Origin: Rhodopseudomonas palustris
GTDB taxonomy: Bacteria; Pseudomonadota; Alphaproteobacteria; Rhizobiales; Xanthobacteraceae
Direction of reading: 5' to 3'
Assembly (NCBI RefSeq): GCF_003591005.1
Contig: NZ_QYYD01000008.1
Span: forward strand, 62,001 to 126,000
DNA: 64,000 bases
In this document: one piece after another, positions 14,772-24,771 of the stretch
Layout: every line of letters begins with the position of its first letter
Numbering within the stretch: the first letter of the stretch is position 1
Notes under the pieces: generated by a model
The model's input: only the letters and a program-made list of their open reading frames with translations
Told to the model about the DNA's origin: nothing
Databases searched by the model: none
Program-made: the position numbers and the translations under genes

Positions 14772-17269
14772 GCCAGCCCCGTCAGTTTCTCCGGCCGCGT
14801 CGCGCTGGCGCCGTGCGGGAAATAGTGCGAGCCGATCGCGTCGGCGAGCGACAGAAGGTCCTGCTCGAGCGCGAACAGCTTGCGGCTGTCGAGCTCCGAC
14901 GCTTCCGCCGTGGTCAGCGTCGCCTGCAGCGCCACGGCGAGCCGCTGCGGCCGCTCGATCATGCCGCCTTCCTTCAGGGTCGGCAGGCTGGCGATGTGCT
15001 CGTTGAGCTCCTGAACCTGAAACGCGACCGAGCGCGGATTATACGGATCGAGCACCGCGAGATCACGCACCGGCGCCAGCAGCGGCGCCAACAGATAGCG
15101 CGACCGATAGGTGATCTGGCAATCGATCAGCGTCAGCAGGACGTCGAGGTCTTCGGCGGAGGCGTCCTCGCCGGCGAACTGCCGTGTCCAGCGCGCGGTG
15201 TTGATAGCGCGCTCGATGCGGCGGCCGAGCCGCAGGAAGCGCCAGCCGGCGGCGCGGTTCATGTTTTCCTGCGACAGGCCGGAGAAGCTGGCGAGCTCCT
15301 GCAGGGTGATCTCGGCGAGCGCGATCACCGCCTCCTCGTCCTCGGCCGGCTCCGCCAGCCGATCCGCCGTCTGGGTGATCACCTGCCACGCGTCCGGCGA
15401 CAGCCGCTCGCGCAGCGAGGAGGCGTTGCGCTGCGCGGCGCGGATCAGCGACAGCGCGGAGCCGAACTCCTCCTCGCTGTGCAGCGCGTCGGCGGCGATC
15501 TTCGCGGTCTGGGTGCGCGCGGTCAGCGAGGTCGCGCCCCAGCTGATCAGCAGCCGTTGGATGCGCTCGATCGCCTGATGCTGCGGACCCTTGCCGGGGT
15601 CGCGCTGCGGCACGCTGAGCGCCCGCACCAGCCGCAGCGTCGCCTCGGCGCGTTCGAGATAGCGGCCAAGCCAGAACAGATTGTCGGCGGCGCGGCTCGG
15701 CAGCAAGCCGGTGATGCGCCGGATGCGGACATTGTCGACCGCCGGCAGCAGCGACGCGGTCGACACCGCGCCTTCCGACACCACCCAAACGTCGGCGGCA
15801 CGGGCGCCCTCGCCCATCGACACCGCGCGCGAGTCCAGCCGCTCGGCGATCCGGCAAAAGCCGCCGGGCATGATCGACCAGCCGTGCTCGGTGGCGGCGG
15901 CGAAGACGCGCAGCACGAACGGCCGCGGCGCCAGCTTGCCGTCATCCCATACCGGGGTGGTCGACAGCCGGACCTGCTCCTGCGCCACGTAATCCATGCC
16001 GCGCGTCGCGATCGCCTCGCGCAGATGATCGCGCACCACCGGCGGCAACTCGGCCGGCAGCACCGGCCCCTTGTGCGAGAACCCCGGCAGCGTCTGGCCG
16101 TAGGCGCCTTCGATGACGAAGTCGTCGAGCCGCGACAGCACCTCCTCGCGCGCCGAGGCCTGGCCGCACCACCAGGTGGCAATGTGCGGCATCCTCAGAT
16201 CTTCGCCGAGCAGGCGACGGCTGAGGCTTGGTAGAAAGCCGAGAAGCGACCGCGCCTCGATGACGCCGGCGCCGGGCATGTTGGCGACGACGACGCCCGA
16301 CTTGCGCAGCACGTCGATCAGGCCGGGCACGCCGAGCTGCGACGAGGCGTCGAGTTCGAGCGGGTCGAGTGAATTGGAATCGACCCGGCGCAGCAGGACG
16401 TCGAGCCGCTTCAACCCGGCGACGGTGCGGATGTGGACGCGATCGCCGGACACCGCAAGATCGTCGCCCTCGACCAGCAGAAAGCCGAGATAGCGCGCCA
16501 GCGTGGCGTGTTCGAAATAGGTCTCGCTGAACGGTCCCGGGGTCAGCACGCCGATCCGCGGCTCGTCGCGGTCGGCGCTGGCGCGCAGGCTGTCGCGAAA
16601 CGCCTCGAAGAACGGCGCGACGCGCTCGACATTCATCGATTTGTACAGATCGGTGAAGGCGCGGGACAGCACCAGGCGGTTTTCCAGCGCGTAACCCATG
16701 CCGGACGGCGCCTGGGTGCGATCGCCCAGCACCCACCAGCGGCCGTCGGGGCCACGTCCGATATCGGCCGCGTAGATCCGCAGATAGCGCCCGGCCGGCG
16801 GCTTCACGCCCGCCATCGCACGCAGATATTCCGGGCTGCCGGCGATCGCCGCGGGTGGGATCGCGCCCGAGGCGATCAGCTGGCCGTCGCCGTAGAGGTC
16901 CTGCAGCACGGCTTCGAGCAGTGTGGCGCGCTGCGCGATGCCGGCGGCGATCTGCTGCCATTCGGCTTCGTCGATCAGCAGCGGCACGTGGCTCAGCGAC
17001 CACGGGCGCTCGGTGGCATCGGTCGGCGCCCGGTACGTGACGCCGGCGTCGCGCAGATGCCGGTCGGCGGCGCCGAAGCGGCGCTCGATTTCGTCGGCCG
17101 ACAGCGCCGCGAAGGCGTCGAAATAGCGCGACCACACCGGGCGCGGCATGCCGTCGTCGCCGAGGAATTCGTCCGGGATGCCGGGCAGCCTCGTATAATC
17201 GCGCGTCCATTGCGCGACCTTTCGGTCGCGCGGACGGACGCGTTTCGCCTGACTGCCGCCCTGCGCCAT
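14768..17269 (-). CDS. circularly permuted ATP-grasp and alpha-E domain fusion
   Basis: An 833-residue fusion. Roughly residues 60-510 form the circularly permuted type 2 ATP-grasp domain (GDRTQAPSGMGYALENR, LTPGPFSETYFEHA, VWDDGKLAPRPFVLRVF). Roughly 520-830 form the helical alpha-E domain (SRAADNLFWLGRYLERAE). In many genomes these domains are two genes; here they are one. The family is predicted to ligate amino acids or peptides with ATP; the product is unknown. I preferred the ATG at 17269 with GAGGGGG upstream over a TTG at 17296. It is the middle gene of a three-gene operon with 4-bp or near overlaps. Confidence 0.88.
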   Translation of the reverse strand: MAQGGSQAKRVRPRDRKVAQWTRDYTRLPGIPDEFLGDDGMPRPVWSRYFDAFAALSADEIERRFGAADRHLRDAGVTYRAPTDATERPWSLSHVPLLIDEAEWQQIAAGIAQRATLLEAVLQDLYGDGQLIASGAIPPAAIAGSPEYLRAMAGVKPPAGRYLRIYAADIGRGPDGRWWVLGDRTQAPSGMGYALENRLVLSRAFTDLYKSMNVERVAPFFEAFRDSLRASADRDEPRIGVLTPGPFSETYFEHATLARYLGFLLVEGDDLAVSGDRVHIRTVAGLKRLDVLLRRVDSNSLDPLELDASSQLGVPGLIDVLRKSGVVVANMPGAGVIEARSLLGFLPSLSRRLLGEDLRMPHIATWWCGQASAREEVLSRLDDFVIEGAYGQTLPGFSHKGPVLPAELPPVVRDHLREAIATRGMDYVAQEQVRLSTTPVWDDGKLAPRPFVLRVFAAATEHGWSIMPGGFCRIAERLDSRAVSMGEGARAADVWVVSEGAVSTASLLPAVDNVRIRRITGLLPSRAADNLFWLGRYLERAEATLRLVRALSVPQRDPGKGPQHQAIERIQRLLISWGATSLTARTQTAKIAADALHSEEEFGSALSLIRAAQRNASSLRERLSPDAWQVITQTADRLAEPAEDEEAVIALAEITLQELASFSGLSQENMNRAAGWRFLRLGRRIERAINTARWTRQFAGEDASAEDLDVLLTLIDCQITYRSRYLLAPLLAPVRDLAVLDPYNPRSVAFQVQELNEHIASLPTLKEGGMIERPQRLAVALQATLTTAEASELDSRKLFALEQDLLSLADAIGSHYFPHGASATRPEKLTGLA

Positions 17270-17292
17270 GGAAGCCCCCTCTGCAGCTTGAA

Positions 17293-20200
17293 TCAATGCA
17301 GCAGCGGGGTGCGCAAGTCGAGGGTCAAGGGGAATTCAAGTGTGCGTTCTTCGTGCGGCGGGTCGATCTTGCCCGGGGTGTGGCCGTGATCCTGGAAGCG
17401 CGCCAGCCGCCGCGCCTCGGCTTCGTAGGAATTGACCGGGCGCGTTTCGTAGGACCGCCCGCCGGGATGCGCCACATGATAGACGCAGCCGCCGAGCGAG
17501 CGGCCGTTCCAGGTGTCGACGATGTCGAACACCAGCGGCGAATGCACCGGGATGGTCGGGTGCAGCCCTGCGGCCGGTTGCCACGCCTTGAACCGCACCG
17601 CCGCCACCGCCTCGCCGGAGCGCGCGGTCGGCGTCATCGGCAGCCGGCGGCCGTTGCAGGTGATGACGTGGCGGCCCTCGACGAAGCCCTCGGCCTTGAC
17701 CTGGAGCCGTTCGACCGAACTATCGACATAGCGCACCGTGCCGCCGGCGGTGCCCTCCTCGCCGAGCACATGCCACGGCTCCAGCGCCTGCCGCACCTCC
17801 AGCGTGACCCCGCCGTGATACACGCTGCCGAACACCGGAAAGCGAAACTCGAGCTGCGCCGTGAACCACTCCGGCTCGAACGCATAGCCGGCGCGGCCGA
17901 GCTCGCCGAGGACGGCGCGGAAGTCCTCCCAGAGGAAATGCGGCAGCATGAAACGGTCGTGCAGCGCCGTGCCCCAGCGCACGAACTTGCCGTCGAGCGG
18001 CTGCTTCCACAGCATCGCGATCAGCGCGCGGATCAGCAGCTGCTGCGCCAACGACATGCGCGGATCGGGCGGCATCTCCAACGCGCGGAATTCGACCAGG
18101 CCGAGCCGGCCGGTCGGGCTGTCCGGCGAGAACATCTTGTCGATGCAGATCTCGGCGCGGTGGGTGTTGCCGGTGATGTCGACCAGGATGTTGCGAAACA
18201 GCCGGTCGGCCAGCCACAGCGGCGCTTTCACGCCAGGCGGCGGCACCTGGGCCAGCGCGATCTCCAGTTCGTACAGCGAATCGTGCCGCGCCTCATCGAT
18301 CCGCGGCGCCTGGCTGGTCGGGCCGATGAACATGCCGGAGAACAGATAAGACAGCGACGGATGCCGCTGCCAGAACAGCACCAGACTCTTGAGCAGATCG
18401 GGCCGGCGCAAAAACGGCGAGTCGGCCGGGCTGGCGCCGCCGACCACGACGTGATTGCCGCCGCCGGTGCCGGTGTGGCGGCCGTCGATCAGGAAGCGAT
18501 TGGCGCCGAGCCGAACCTGCGCGGCTTCTTCATACAGGCCGAAGGTGGTGCTCACCGCCTCGCGCCAGTTCTGCGCCGGATGGATGTTGACCTCGATCAC
18601 GCCGGGATCGGGCGTCACCTTGATCACTTCGATGCGCGGATCGAACGGCGGCGGATAGCCTTCGACATGGACCCGGAGCTGCATTTCCTCGGCCGTTGCT
18701 TCGACCGCGGCGATCAGCTCGAGATAGTCCTCGATCTTCTCGGTCGGCGGCATGAAGGCGCACAGCACGCCTTCGCGGATCTCGATCGACATCGCGGTGC
18801 GGACGCCGCCCTTGCGCAGCTTCTGCTCCTCGACGGCCTGATTAGCAGCGCCCGTGGTGGCCACCGGCTGTTCGAACACCGGCATCTGCTCGGGCTCGGC
18901 CGCCGGCGGCGGCGCGAAACTCATCGGCGCGTAGTTCGGCAGCGGACCGCGCGGATCGAGCGGATCGCGCTCGGTGATGTACGGATAGTCGTCTTCGGGG
19001 ATATGCGGCAGCGAGGCGATCGGCAACCGCAGCCCCATCGGCGAATCGCCCGGCACCAGAAACAGGTTGCCGCGGCGCAGTTGCCAGCGCTCGCTGCGCC
19101 AGCGCTTCTTCGGCTGCTGCGCTTCGGCCTGCCACGCCTGGATCGGCAGCACGAATCCCTTCGGCGTAGTCAGCCCGGAATCGAACACCCGCGCCATCCG
19201 CGCGCGCTCTTCCGGATCGGCGAGCTTGCTGTCGGACGGATCGACGTTCGGCGGCAGGCTGGCTTCCTTCTGCAGCCAATGGTTCGGATCCTCGAACGCC
19301 GGCAGCACGTAGTCGGTGTCGATGCCGAGCCGCTTGGCGGTGCCGATCGCGAACTGCTCGGCCTCCTCGACCTTGGCGGGGCGCTGGCCGAACACCGGCG
19401 CGATCAGGTCGGCATTCTTCCAGATCGGCGCGCCGTCCTTGCGCCAGTACAGGCCGAACGCCCAGCGCGGCAGGCTTTCGCCGGGGTACCATTTGCCTTG
19501 GCCGAAATGCAGCAGGCCGCCCGGCGCGAACCGGGTGCGCAGCCGGCGGATCAGATCGTCAGCCAGCATCCGCTTGGCGCCGCCGACCGCGGCGACGTTC
19601 CACTCCGGCGATTCCATGTCGTCGATCGACACGAAGGTGGGCTCGCCGCCCATCGTCAGCCGCACGTCCTGCGCGGCAAGATCGGTGTCGACCTGATTGC
19701 CCAGCGCATCGAGCCGCGCCCAGGATTCGTCGGAGAACGGCAATGTGATCCGCGGCGCCTCGCGAATACGCTCGACCTTCATCTCGAAGTTGAAGTCGAC
19801 ATTGGCGAAGCCGACCACGCCGGAGATCGGCGCCGCCGTGCGATAATGCGGCGTCGCGGCGACCGGGATATGGCCCTCGCCGGCGAGCAGCCCCGAGGTG
19901 ACGTCGAAGCCGACCCAGCCGGCGCCGGGCAGATACACCTCGGCCCACGCGTGCAGATCGGTGAAGTCGCTCTCGGCACCCTTCGGGCCGTCCAGCGCCT
20001 GGATGTCGGGCTTGATTTGAATCAGGTAACCGGAGACGAACCGCGCCGCGAGGCCGAGATGGCGCAACGTCTGGATCAGCAGCCACGCCGAGTCACGGCA
20101 CGAGCCGCAGCCGTTGCTGAGTGTCTCCTCCGGCGTCTGCACGCCGGGCTCCATGCGGATGATGTAGTTGACGCGCTCGCGCAGTTTGGCGTTGAGGTCG

Positions 20201-20637
20201 ACCAGGAAGTTGACGGTGCTCTCCGCCTGCCGCGGGATCTGATCGAGATACGCCTGGAACAGCGGCCCTGGCTGCTCGGTGACCAGATAGGGCGCGAGTT
20301 CGTGCTGCAGGTCGGCGCTGTAGGCGAACGGGAAGCTCTCGGCGTAGCTCTCGACGAAGAAGTCGAACGGATTGATCACCGTCATCGCCGCGGTGAAGTC
20401 GACCTCGATCTTGAGCTCGCTGGCCTTCTCCGGAAACACGAACCGCGCCAGCCAGTTGCCCTGCGGATCCTGCTGCCAGTTGATGAAGTGATTGGCCGGC
20501 GTGACCTTCAGCGAATACGACAGGATCGGCGTCCGCGTATGCGGCGCCGGACGCAGCCGGATGGTCTGGGGGCCGAGGTCGATGGGGCGGTCGTATTTAT
20601 AGTGCGTGACGTGATGTAGGGCGACGAAGATCGACAC
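17293..20637 (-). CDS. transglutaminase-DUF2126 protein
   Basis: A 1,114-residue protein. The N-terminal ~300 residues are a transglutaminase domain with C180 in [12 protein letters not shown]229 in DLHAWAEVY and D245 in WVGFDVTSG. The rest is DUF2126, with the conserved [42 protein letters not shown] and [10 protein letters not shown]-like (here [15 protein letters not shown]) blocks. Start is GTG with GGAG seven bases upstream. It is the first gene of the operon with the ATP-grasp/alpha-E and small transglutaminase genes. The proposed role in the literature is synthesis or processing of a peptide or protein tag; no substrate is known. Confidence 0.9.
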   Translation of the reverse strand: MSIFVALHHVTHYKYDRPIDLGPQTIRLRPAPHTRTPILSYSLKVTPANHFINWQQDPQGNWLARFVFPEKASELKIEVDFTAAMTVINPFDFFVESYAESFPFAYSADLQHELAPYLVTEQPGPLFQAYLDQIPRQAESTVNFLVDLNAKLRERVNYIIRMEPGVQTPEETLSNGCGSCRDSAWLLIQTLRHLGLAARFVSGYLIQIKPDIQALDGPKGAESDFTDLHAWAEVYLPGAGWVGFDVTSGLLAGEGHIPVAATPHYRTAAPISGVVGFANVDFNFEMKVERIREAPRITLPFSDESWARLDALGNQVDTDLAAQDVRLTMGGEPTFVSIDDMESPEWNVAAVGGAKRMLADDLIRRLRTRFAPGGLLHFGQGKWYPGESLPRWAFGLYWRKDGAPIWKNADLIAPVFGQRPAKVEEAEQFAIGTAKRLGIDTDYVLPAFEDPNHWLQKEASLPPNVDPSDSKLADPEERARMARVFDSGLTTPKGFVLPIQAWQAEAQQPKKRWRSERWQLRRGNLFLVPGDSPMGLRLPIASLPHIPEDDYPYITERDPLDPRGPLPNYAPMSFAPPPAAEPEQMPVFEQPVATTGAANQAVEEQKLRKGGVRTAMSIEIREGVLCAFMPPTEKIEDYLELIAAVEATAEEMQLRVHVEGYPPPFDPRIEVIKVTPDPGVIEVNIHPAQNWREAVSTTFGLYEEAAQVRLGANRFLIDGRHTGTGGGNHVVVGGASPADSPFLRRPDLLKSLVLFWQRHPSLSYLFSGMFIGPTSQAPRIDEARHDSLYELEIALAQVPPPGVKAPLWLADRLFRNILVDITGNTHRAEICIDKMFSPDSPTGRLGLVEFRALEMPPDPRMSLAQQLLIRALIAMLWKQPLDGKFVRWGTALHDRFMLPHFLWEDFRAVLGELGRAGYAFEPEWFTAQLEFRFPVFGSVYHGGVTLEVRQALEPWHVLGEEGTAGGTVRYVDSSVERLQVKAEGFVEGRHVITCNGRRLPMTPTARSGEAVAAVRFKAWQPAAGLHPTIPVHSPLVFDIVDTWNGRSLGGCVYHVAHPGGRSYETRPVNSYEAEARRLARFQDHGHTPGKIDPPHEERTLEFPLTLDLRTPLLH

Positions 20638-20730
20638 AGGGCAGCTCCAGCATTCTTTTTAAGCAGAACACCGGAACCCGGACCAATCAAGTGCGAACAA
20701 AGGGCAAGGCGTGCTTAAGGATGGGGCGGA

Positions 20731-20776
20731 GCCCCAAGCACCGCGTCATCGCCCCAAGCACCGCGTCATCGCCCCA
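20731..20776. repeat. 20-bp tandem repeat, 2.3 copies
   Basis: The unit GCCCCAAGCACCGCGTCATC occurs at 20731-20750 and 20751-20770, then continues GCCCCA. It lies in the gap between the DUF2126 gene and the UxaA-type dehydratase gene, which otherwise holds one family A repeat and no gene. Confidence 0.9.
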
Positions 20777-20854
20777 CCCACCACGTTAGCGCCCGCGCAG
20801 GCGGGCGACCCAGTATTCCAAAGCGCTCGAGTTTGTGGCGCGCGCCGCCTCTGC

Positions 20855-20936
20855 GTCATTGCGAGGAGCGAAGCGACGAAGCAATCCAGCTCCGTGCACC
20901 CGGCTGGATTGCTTCGCCTTCGGCTCGCAATGACGT
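20855..20936. repeat. palindromic intergenic repeat, family A copy 1
   Basis: An inverted repeat opening CGTCATTGCGAGGAGCG...GCAATCCAG and closing CTGGATTGC...CTCGCAATGACG. The same element recurs near 25335, 50159, 55208 and 59753. Confidence 0.9.
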
Positions 20937-21000
20937 GGACAAGCAATCGTTTCAATGGCCGACGTGAAGCCCGGCTCTCAGTTCCAGGCTTCACCGCCCC

Positions 21001-22524
21001 CTACATCGTCGCCCCCTGCACCCACGGCGCAAACTCCGCTGCGCCGAAGTCGAAGCTTTCGCTTTTGGTCGGCTGGCCGGACGCGGTCTTCAGGATCAAT
21101 TCGAAGATGCGCTGGCCGCATTGTTCGACGCTCTCGGCGCCGTCGAGGATGGTGCCGCAGTTGATGTCCATGTCGTCTTCCATCCGGGTGAACATCGGCG
21201 TGTTGGTGGCGAGCTTGATCGACGGCGCCGGCTTGCAACCGAACACGCTGCCGCGGCCGGTGGTGAAGCAGACCAGATTGGCGCCGCCGGCGACCTGGCC
21301 GGTGGCGGCCACCGGGTCGTAGCCGGGCGTATCCATGAACACGAAGCCCTTGCGCGTGATCGCCTCGGCGTAGTTGAGCACGTCGACCAGATTGGTTGAG
21401 CCGGCCTTGGCCATCGCGCCCAGCGATTTCTCCAGAATGGTGGTGAGGCCGCCGGCCTTGTTGCCGGGCGACGGATTGGCGTTCATCTCGGCGCCCTCGC
21501 GCGCGGTGTAGTCCTCCCACCAACGCATCAGCCCGACCAGCTTCTCGCCGACCTCACGCGACACCGCACGGCGCGTCAGCAGGTGCTCGGCGCCGTAGGT
21601 CTCCGGCGTCTCCGACAGCACGACCGTGCCGCCGTAGCGGACTAACAAGTCGCTCGCGGCGCCGAGCGCCGGATTGGCCGAGATGCCGGAGTAACCATCC
21701 GAGCCGCCGCATTGCAGCGCGACGGTGAGTTCGCTGGCGGCGACCTTCTCGCGCTTGACATTGTTGGCATCGGCCAGCGCCTCGCGCACGAACGCCACGC
21801 CGGCCTCGACGCTCTTGCGGGTGCCGCCGAGTTGCTGAATCTCGAGTTCGCGCAACCTTCCGGCGAGCTTCTGCTCGGCCATCAGCCCGCCGATCTGATT
21901 GATCTCGCAGCCGAGCCCGAGCACCACCACGGCGGCGAAATTGGCATGGCGCGCGTAGCCGCCGAGGGTGCGGCGCAGGATGGTCAGCGGCTCGTCCTGC
22001 GTCATGCCGCAGCCGGTCTTGTGGGTCAGCGCGACGACGCCGTCGACGTTCGGGAAATCGGCCAGCGGATCGTGGCCGCTGAATGGGTTGCGCTTGAACA
22101 CGTCCGCCACCATCGAGGCGACATGGGCACTGCAGTTCACACTGGTGAGGATGCCGATGTAGTTGCGGGTGGCGACGCGGCCGTCGGCGCGGACGATGCC
22201 GTCGAAGCTGGCGGGTGTATCGACATAGGCGGTCGGCCGCGCGTCGACGCCGTACGCGTAGTCGCGGGAAAAGTCGCCCATGCCGCAATTCTGCGTATGC
22301 ACCCACTGCCCCGGCGCGACCGGCTGCGTCGCGAAGCCGATGATCTGGCCGTAGCGCCGGATCGGCTCGCCCGGCGCGATGACGCGGATCGCCACCTTGT
22401 GGCCGGCGGGAATGCGATCGCTCGTGCTGACACCGGGCGCCACCTCCACGCCGGGCAGCAACGTCGTCCGCGCGATCAGCACCGCGTCGTCGGGATGCAG
22501 GCGGATGGTCGGGGATGGGGACAC
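21001..22524 (-). CDS. UxaA/GarD-family sugar-acid dehydratase
   Basis: A 507-residue protein joining the small SAF domain (about 1-90: IRLHPDDAVLIAR, IPAGHKVAI, RYGQIIGFA) to the large UxaA domain. The latter has the Cys-containing landmarks THKTGCGM, GLGCEINQ, LQCGGSDGYSGISANPA, NPSPGNKAGGL and FTTGRGSVFGC. Relatives dehydrate altronate, galactarate or similar acids (or cleave sulfolactate), using iron. The start is GTG at 22524 with AAGGAG upstream. Downstream (- strand) lies only a repeat-rich gap. An HpaI-type aldolase and an Ldh_2 dehydrogenase precede it on the same strand, which fits a sugar-acid route; the true substrate is unknown. Confidence 0.85.
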   Translation of the reverse strand: MSPSPTIRLHPDDAVLIARTTLLPGVEVAPGVSTSDRIPAGHKVAIRVIAPGEPIRRYGQIIGFATQPVAPGQWVHTQNCGMGDFSRDYAYGVDARPTAYVDTPASFDGIVRADGRVATRNYIGILTSVNCSAHVASMVADVFKRNPFSGHDPLADFPNVDGVVALTHKTGCGMTQDEPLTILRRTLGGYARHANFAAVVVLGLGCEINQIGGLMAEQKLAGRLRELEIQQLGGTRKSVEAGVAFVREALADANNVKREKVAASELTVALQCGGSDGYSGISANPALGAASDLLVRYGGTVVLSETPETYGAEHLLTRRAVSREVGEKLVGLMRWWEDYTAREGAEMNANPSPGNKAGGLTTILEKSLGAMAKAGSTNLVDVLNYAEAITRKGFVFMDTPGYDPVAATGQVAGGANLVCFTTGRGSVFGCKPAPSIKLATNTPMFTRMEDDMDINCGTILDGAESVEQCGQRIFELILKTASGQPTKSESFDFGAAEFAPWVQGATM

Positions 22525-22564
22525 CAGCAGTCTCCTTGGCTCGCGAGGTAGCCGCACTCACAAT

Positions 22565-22678
22565 CGTCATCGCCGGGCTCGACCCGCCTGCCGGGCCGAA
22601 GCCCCTTCGGCGCGGCGAAGGCCCGGCGATCCATCTTGCGACGAGGGATGGATGCGCGGGTCAAGCCCGCGCATGACG
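22565..22678. repeat. palindromic intergenic repeat, family D-like copy 2
   Basis: It opens CGTCATCGCCGGGCTCGACCC and closes GGGTCAAGCCCGCGCATGACG. The right arm is identical to that of the copy at 23512. It lies between the aldolase and dehydratase genes. Confidence 0.8.
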
Positions 22679-22691
22679 CCGTGCTTGTTAC

Positions 22692-23468
22692 TTACGCCTT
22701 GCCACCCGAATTCTTCCGCGTCTCGCCGACCCACTGCCGCGCCGCGACTGCCATGATGCCGCTGTCGTTGAGCAGCGTCACCAGCTTGAAGCCGAGCGCG
22801 ATGTTGCGGGCGGCGCCTTCGGGGCCGGAGCAATGGATGCCCGGATAGATGCCGCGCTTCTCGCATTCCTTGAGCAGCTTGTCGTAGATCTTCAGGATCT
22901 CGGGCTCGTCGCGGTCGAGCTTCGGTACCAGGCCGTAGGAAAAGCCGAGATCGCTTGGGCCGATATAGACGCCGGCGATGCCCTCGACGTCGAGGATCGC
23001 CTCCATGTTCTCGACCGCGGTGCGGGTCTCGATCATCGGGATGCACAGCGTCTCGTCATTGGCGGTCGTCTGATAATTGCCCGACGAGCCGTACAGGCCG
23101 GCGCGGATCGGGCCGTTGCTGCGCGTGCCACGCGGCGGATACTTGCAGTACTGGACGAAGTTCTCGGCTTCCTGCTTGGTATTGACCATCGGGCAGATCA
23201 CCCCATAGGCGCCGCCGTCCAGCACCTTGCCGATGACGCCGGGCTCGTTCCACGGCACCCGCACCATCGGCGTCACCGGATGCGCCTGCATGCCCTGAAA
23301 ACAGGCCACCATCGACTGATAATCCTGCACGCCGTGCTGGATGTCGACCGTGATGCTGTCGAAGCCGCACTGCGCCATCACCTCGGCCGAAAATCCCGAC
23401 GGAATCGCCAGCCAGCCGTTGACCACGACCTTGCCGTCGGCCCAGAGTTGTTTGACTTTGTTTGCCAT
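22692..23468 (-). CDS. HpcH/HpaI-family class II aldolase
   Basis: A 258-residue TIM-barrel aldolase of the HpaI/GarL/RhmA group. It shows SITVDIQHGVQDYQ (metal/pyruvate region), PMVRVPWNEP, CPMVNTKQEAE and the IGPSDLGFSYG block. These enzymes split 2-keto-4-hydroxy acids, releasing pyruvate, with a divalent metal. Two readings fit the neighbourhood: HpaI, the last step of homoprotocatechuate breakdown (the hpa genes are 2 kb away), or a keto-deoxy sugar-acid aldolase partnered with the UxaA-type dehydratase next door. GAGGAA precedes the ATG. Confidence 0.87.
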   Translation of the reverse strand: MANKVKQLWADGKVVVNGWLAIPSGFSAEVMAQCGFDSITVDIQHGVQDYQSMVACFQGMQAHPVTPMVRVPWNEPGVIGKVLDGGAYGVICPMVNTKQEAENFVQYCKYPPRGTRSNGPIRAGLYGSSGNYQTTANDETLCIPMIETRTAVENMEAILDVEGIAGVYIGPSDLGFSYGLVPKLDRDEPEILKIYDKLLKECEKRGIYPGIHCSGPEGAARNIALGFKLVTLLNDSGIMAVAARQWVGETRKNSGGKA

Positions 23469-23511
23469 CTTGTTCCTCGCGTTCTTGCTGGGCGATATTG
23501 TTAGTTCAAGC

Positions 23512-23588
23512 CGTCATTGCCGGGCTTGACCCGGCAATCCATCACCTTGCGAAGAGAGATGGATGCGCGGGTCAAGCCCGCGCATGAC
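23512..23588. repeat. palindromic intergenic repeat, family D-like copy 3
   Basis: CGTCATTGCCGGGCTTGACCC at the left and GGGTCAAGCCCGCGCATGACG at the right, between the dehydrogenase and aldolase genes on -. Confidence 0.8.
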
Positions 23589-23610
23589 GACTGAATGCGG
23601 AGTGAGCACC

Positions 23611-24771
23611 TCACGCCGTCGCCGCCTGGATGGCCTGCTCGGACACGCCGACTTCCCGCGCGGTCGCGACGATCGCCGCCCAGGTGTCGTCGGGCAGCGG
23701 CACGCCATTAGCCGTGCGCTCGGCGCGGGTCTTCTGTTCGGGATCGCCTGGGATCAGAACCTGGTCGACACCGGCGACCGTCCTGGCGCTCTTGAAGTAA
23801 TCGATGTAGCGCGTCACTTCGGCGTCGAATACGTGCGCCGGGTCGATCCGCGCCGGATCGACATAGATCGAGAACATGCCGTTGGCGAACGGCCGGTCCG
23901 GCCCGGTGGCGCCGTTGCCGGTGAGCGCGCCGCCGAGCAGTTCGCAGATCAGCGCCAGGCCCGAGCCCTTGTGCTCGCCGAAGGCGCGGATCGCGCCCTG
24001 GCCGTTGACGTGGTTGATCGGGCCGTCCTTCTCGTGCGGCCCGTAGAGCGTCGCCGGGTCCTCACTAAGGCTGCCGTCGGGATTGATCAGCGCACCTTCC
24101 GGCAGCTTCTTGCCGCCGCGCGCGGCGACCAGCACCTTGCCTTCCGCGACGATCGAGGTTGCGAGATCGAGCACCACCGGCGCGGCGCCAGGACGCGGAA
24201 TGCCGACGCAATACGGCGCCGTCGACAGCCGGCGCTCGACGCCGCCGAACGGCGCGACCAAAATCGATCCCGCCGCGGTGACGAAATGGATCGACACCAG
24301 GCCCTCGGCCGCGGCCATCTCGGCCCAGTCGCCGATCCGGCCGATGTGGCCGGCGTTCTTCAGGCCGACCGCAGACAACCCCTGCGATTTGCATTTGTCG
24401 ATGCCGATCCGCACCGCCTGCGGGCCGACGGTCTGGCCATAGCCGAACTTGCCGTCGACGATCGCCAGCGACGGCAGATCGACCGGCACGTCGACCACCT
24501 GATCGGGATGCACCGCGCCGGCGTTGCGCCAGCGGATATAGACCGGCACGCGGATCACGCCGTGGCTGTCGTGGCCAGTGAGGTTCGCGGTGGTGAGATA
24601 GGAGCCGATGCGGCGCGCTTCGTCCTTCGACGAGCCGGCACGCTCGAACACCGCGGCGACGAAATCGATCAGCCTGTCGACCTGCAGCGTCACCATGGCA
24701 GCGTACGCCCGCGACGAGAAATCTCGCGGCCGCGGCCTTGCCGCGCCGGCCAGCGCTGCCCGATCATTCAT
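23611..24771 (-). CDS. malate/lactate dehydrogenase family 2 oxidoreductase
   Basis: A 386-residue NAD(P)-dependent dehydrogenase of the Ldh_2 family (malate, ureidoglycolate, sulfolactate and 2,3-diketogulonate enzymes). Landmarks are TGHDSHGVIRVP, VGLKNAGHIGRIGDWAE, GGVERRLSTAPYCVGIPRP and GEHKGSGLALICELLGGALTG. Its start codon overlaps the hpaR-like stop (TCAT on +), and GGGAGGG lies just upstream. An internal ATG at 24696 would remove 25 residues but lacks a ribosome site. It is likely to act on a 2-hydroxy acid in the same pathway as the aldolase and dehydratase downstream; the substrate is undetermined. Confidence 0.85.
   Translation of the reverse strand: MNDRAALAGAARPRPRDFSSRAYAAMVTLQVDRLIDFVAAVFERAGSSKDEARRIGSYLTTANLTGHDSHGVIRVPVYIRWRNAGAVHPDQVVDVPVDLPSLAIVDGKFGYGQTVGPQAVRIGIDKCKSQGLSAVGLKNAGHIGRIGDWAEMAAAEGLVSIHFVTAAGSILVAPFGGVERRLSTAPYCVGIPRPGAAPVVLDLATSIVAEGKVLVAARGGKKLPEGALINPDGSLSEDPATLYGPHEKDGPINHVNGQGAIRAFGEHKGSGLALICELLGGALTGNGATGPDRPFANGMFSIYVDPARIDPAHVFDAEVTRYIDYFKSARTVAGVDQVLIPGDPEQKTRAERTANGVPLPDDTWAAIVATAREVGVSEQAIQAATA

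Noticed and set aside
17296-20619. A 1,107-codon open frame opposite the DUF2126 gene
   Set aside because: It is the antisense of a well-conserved protein. Its translation is rich in Arg, His and Gly with no domain, as expected in GC-rich DNA.
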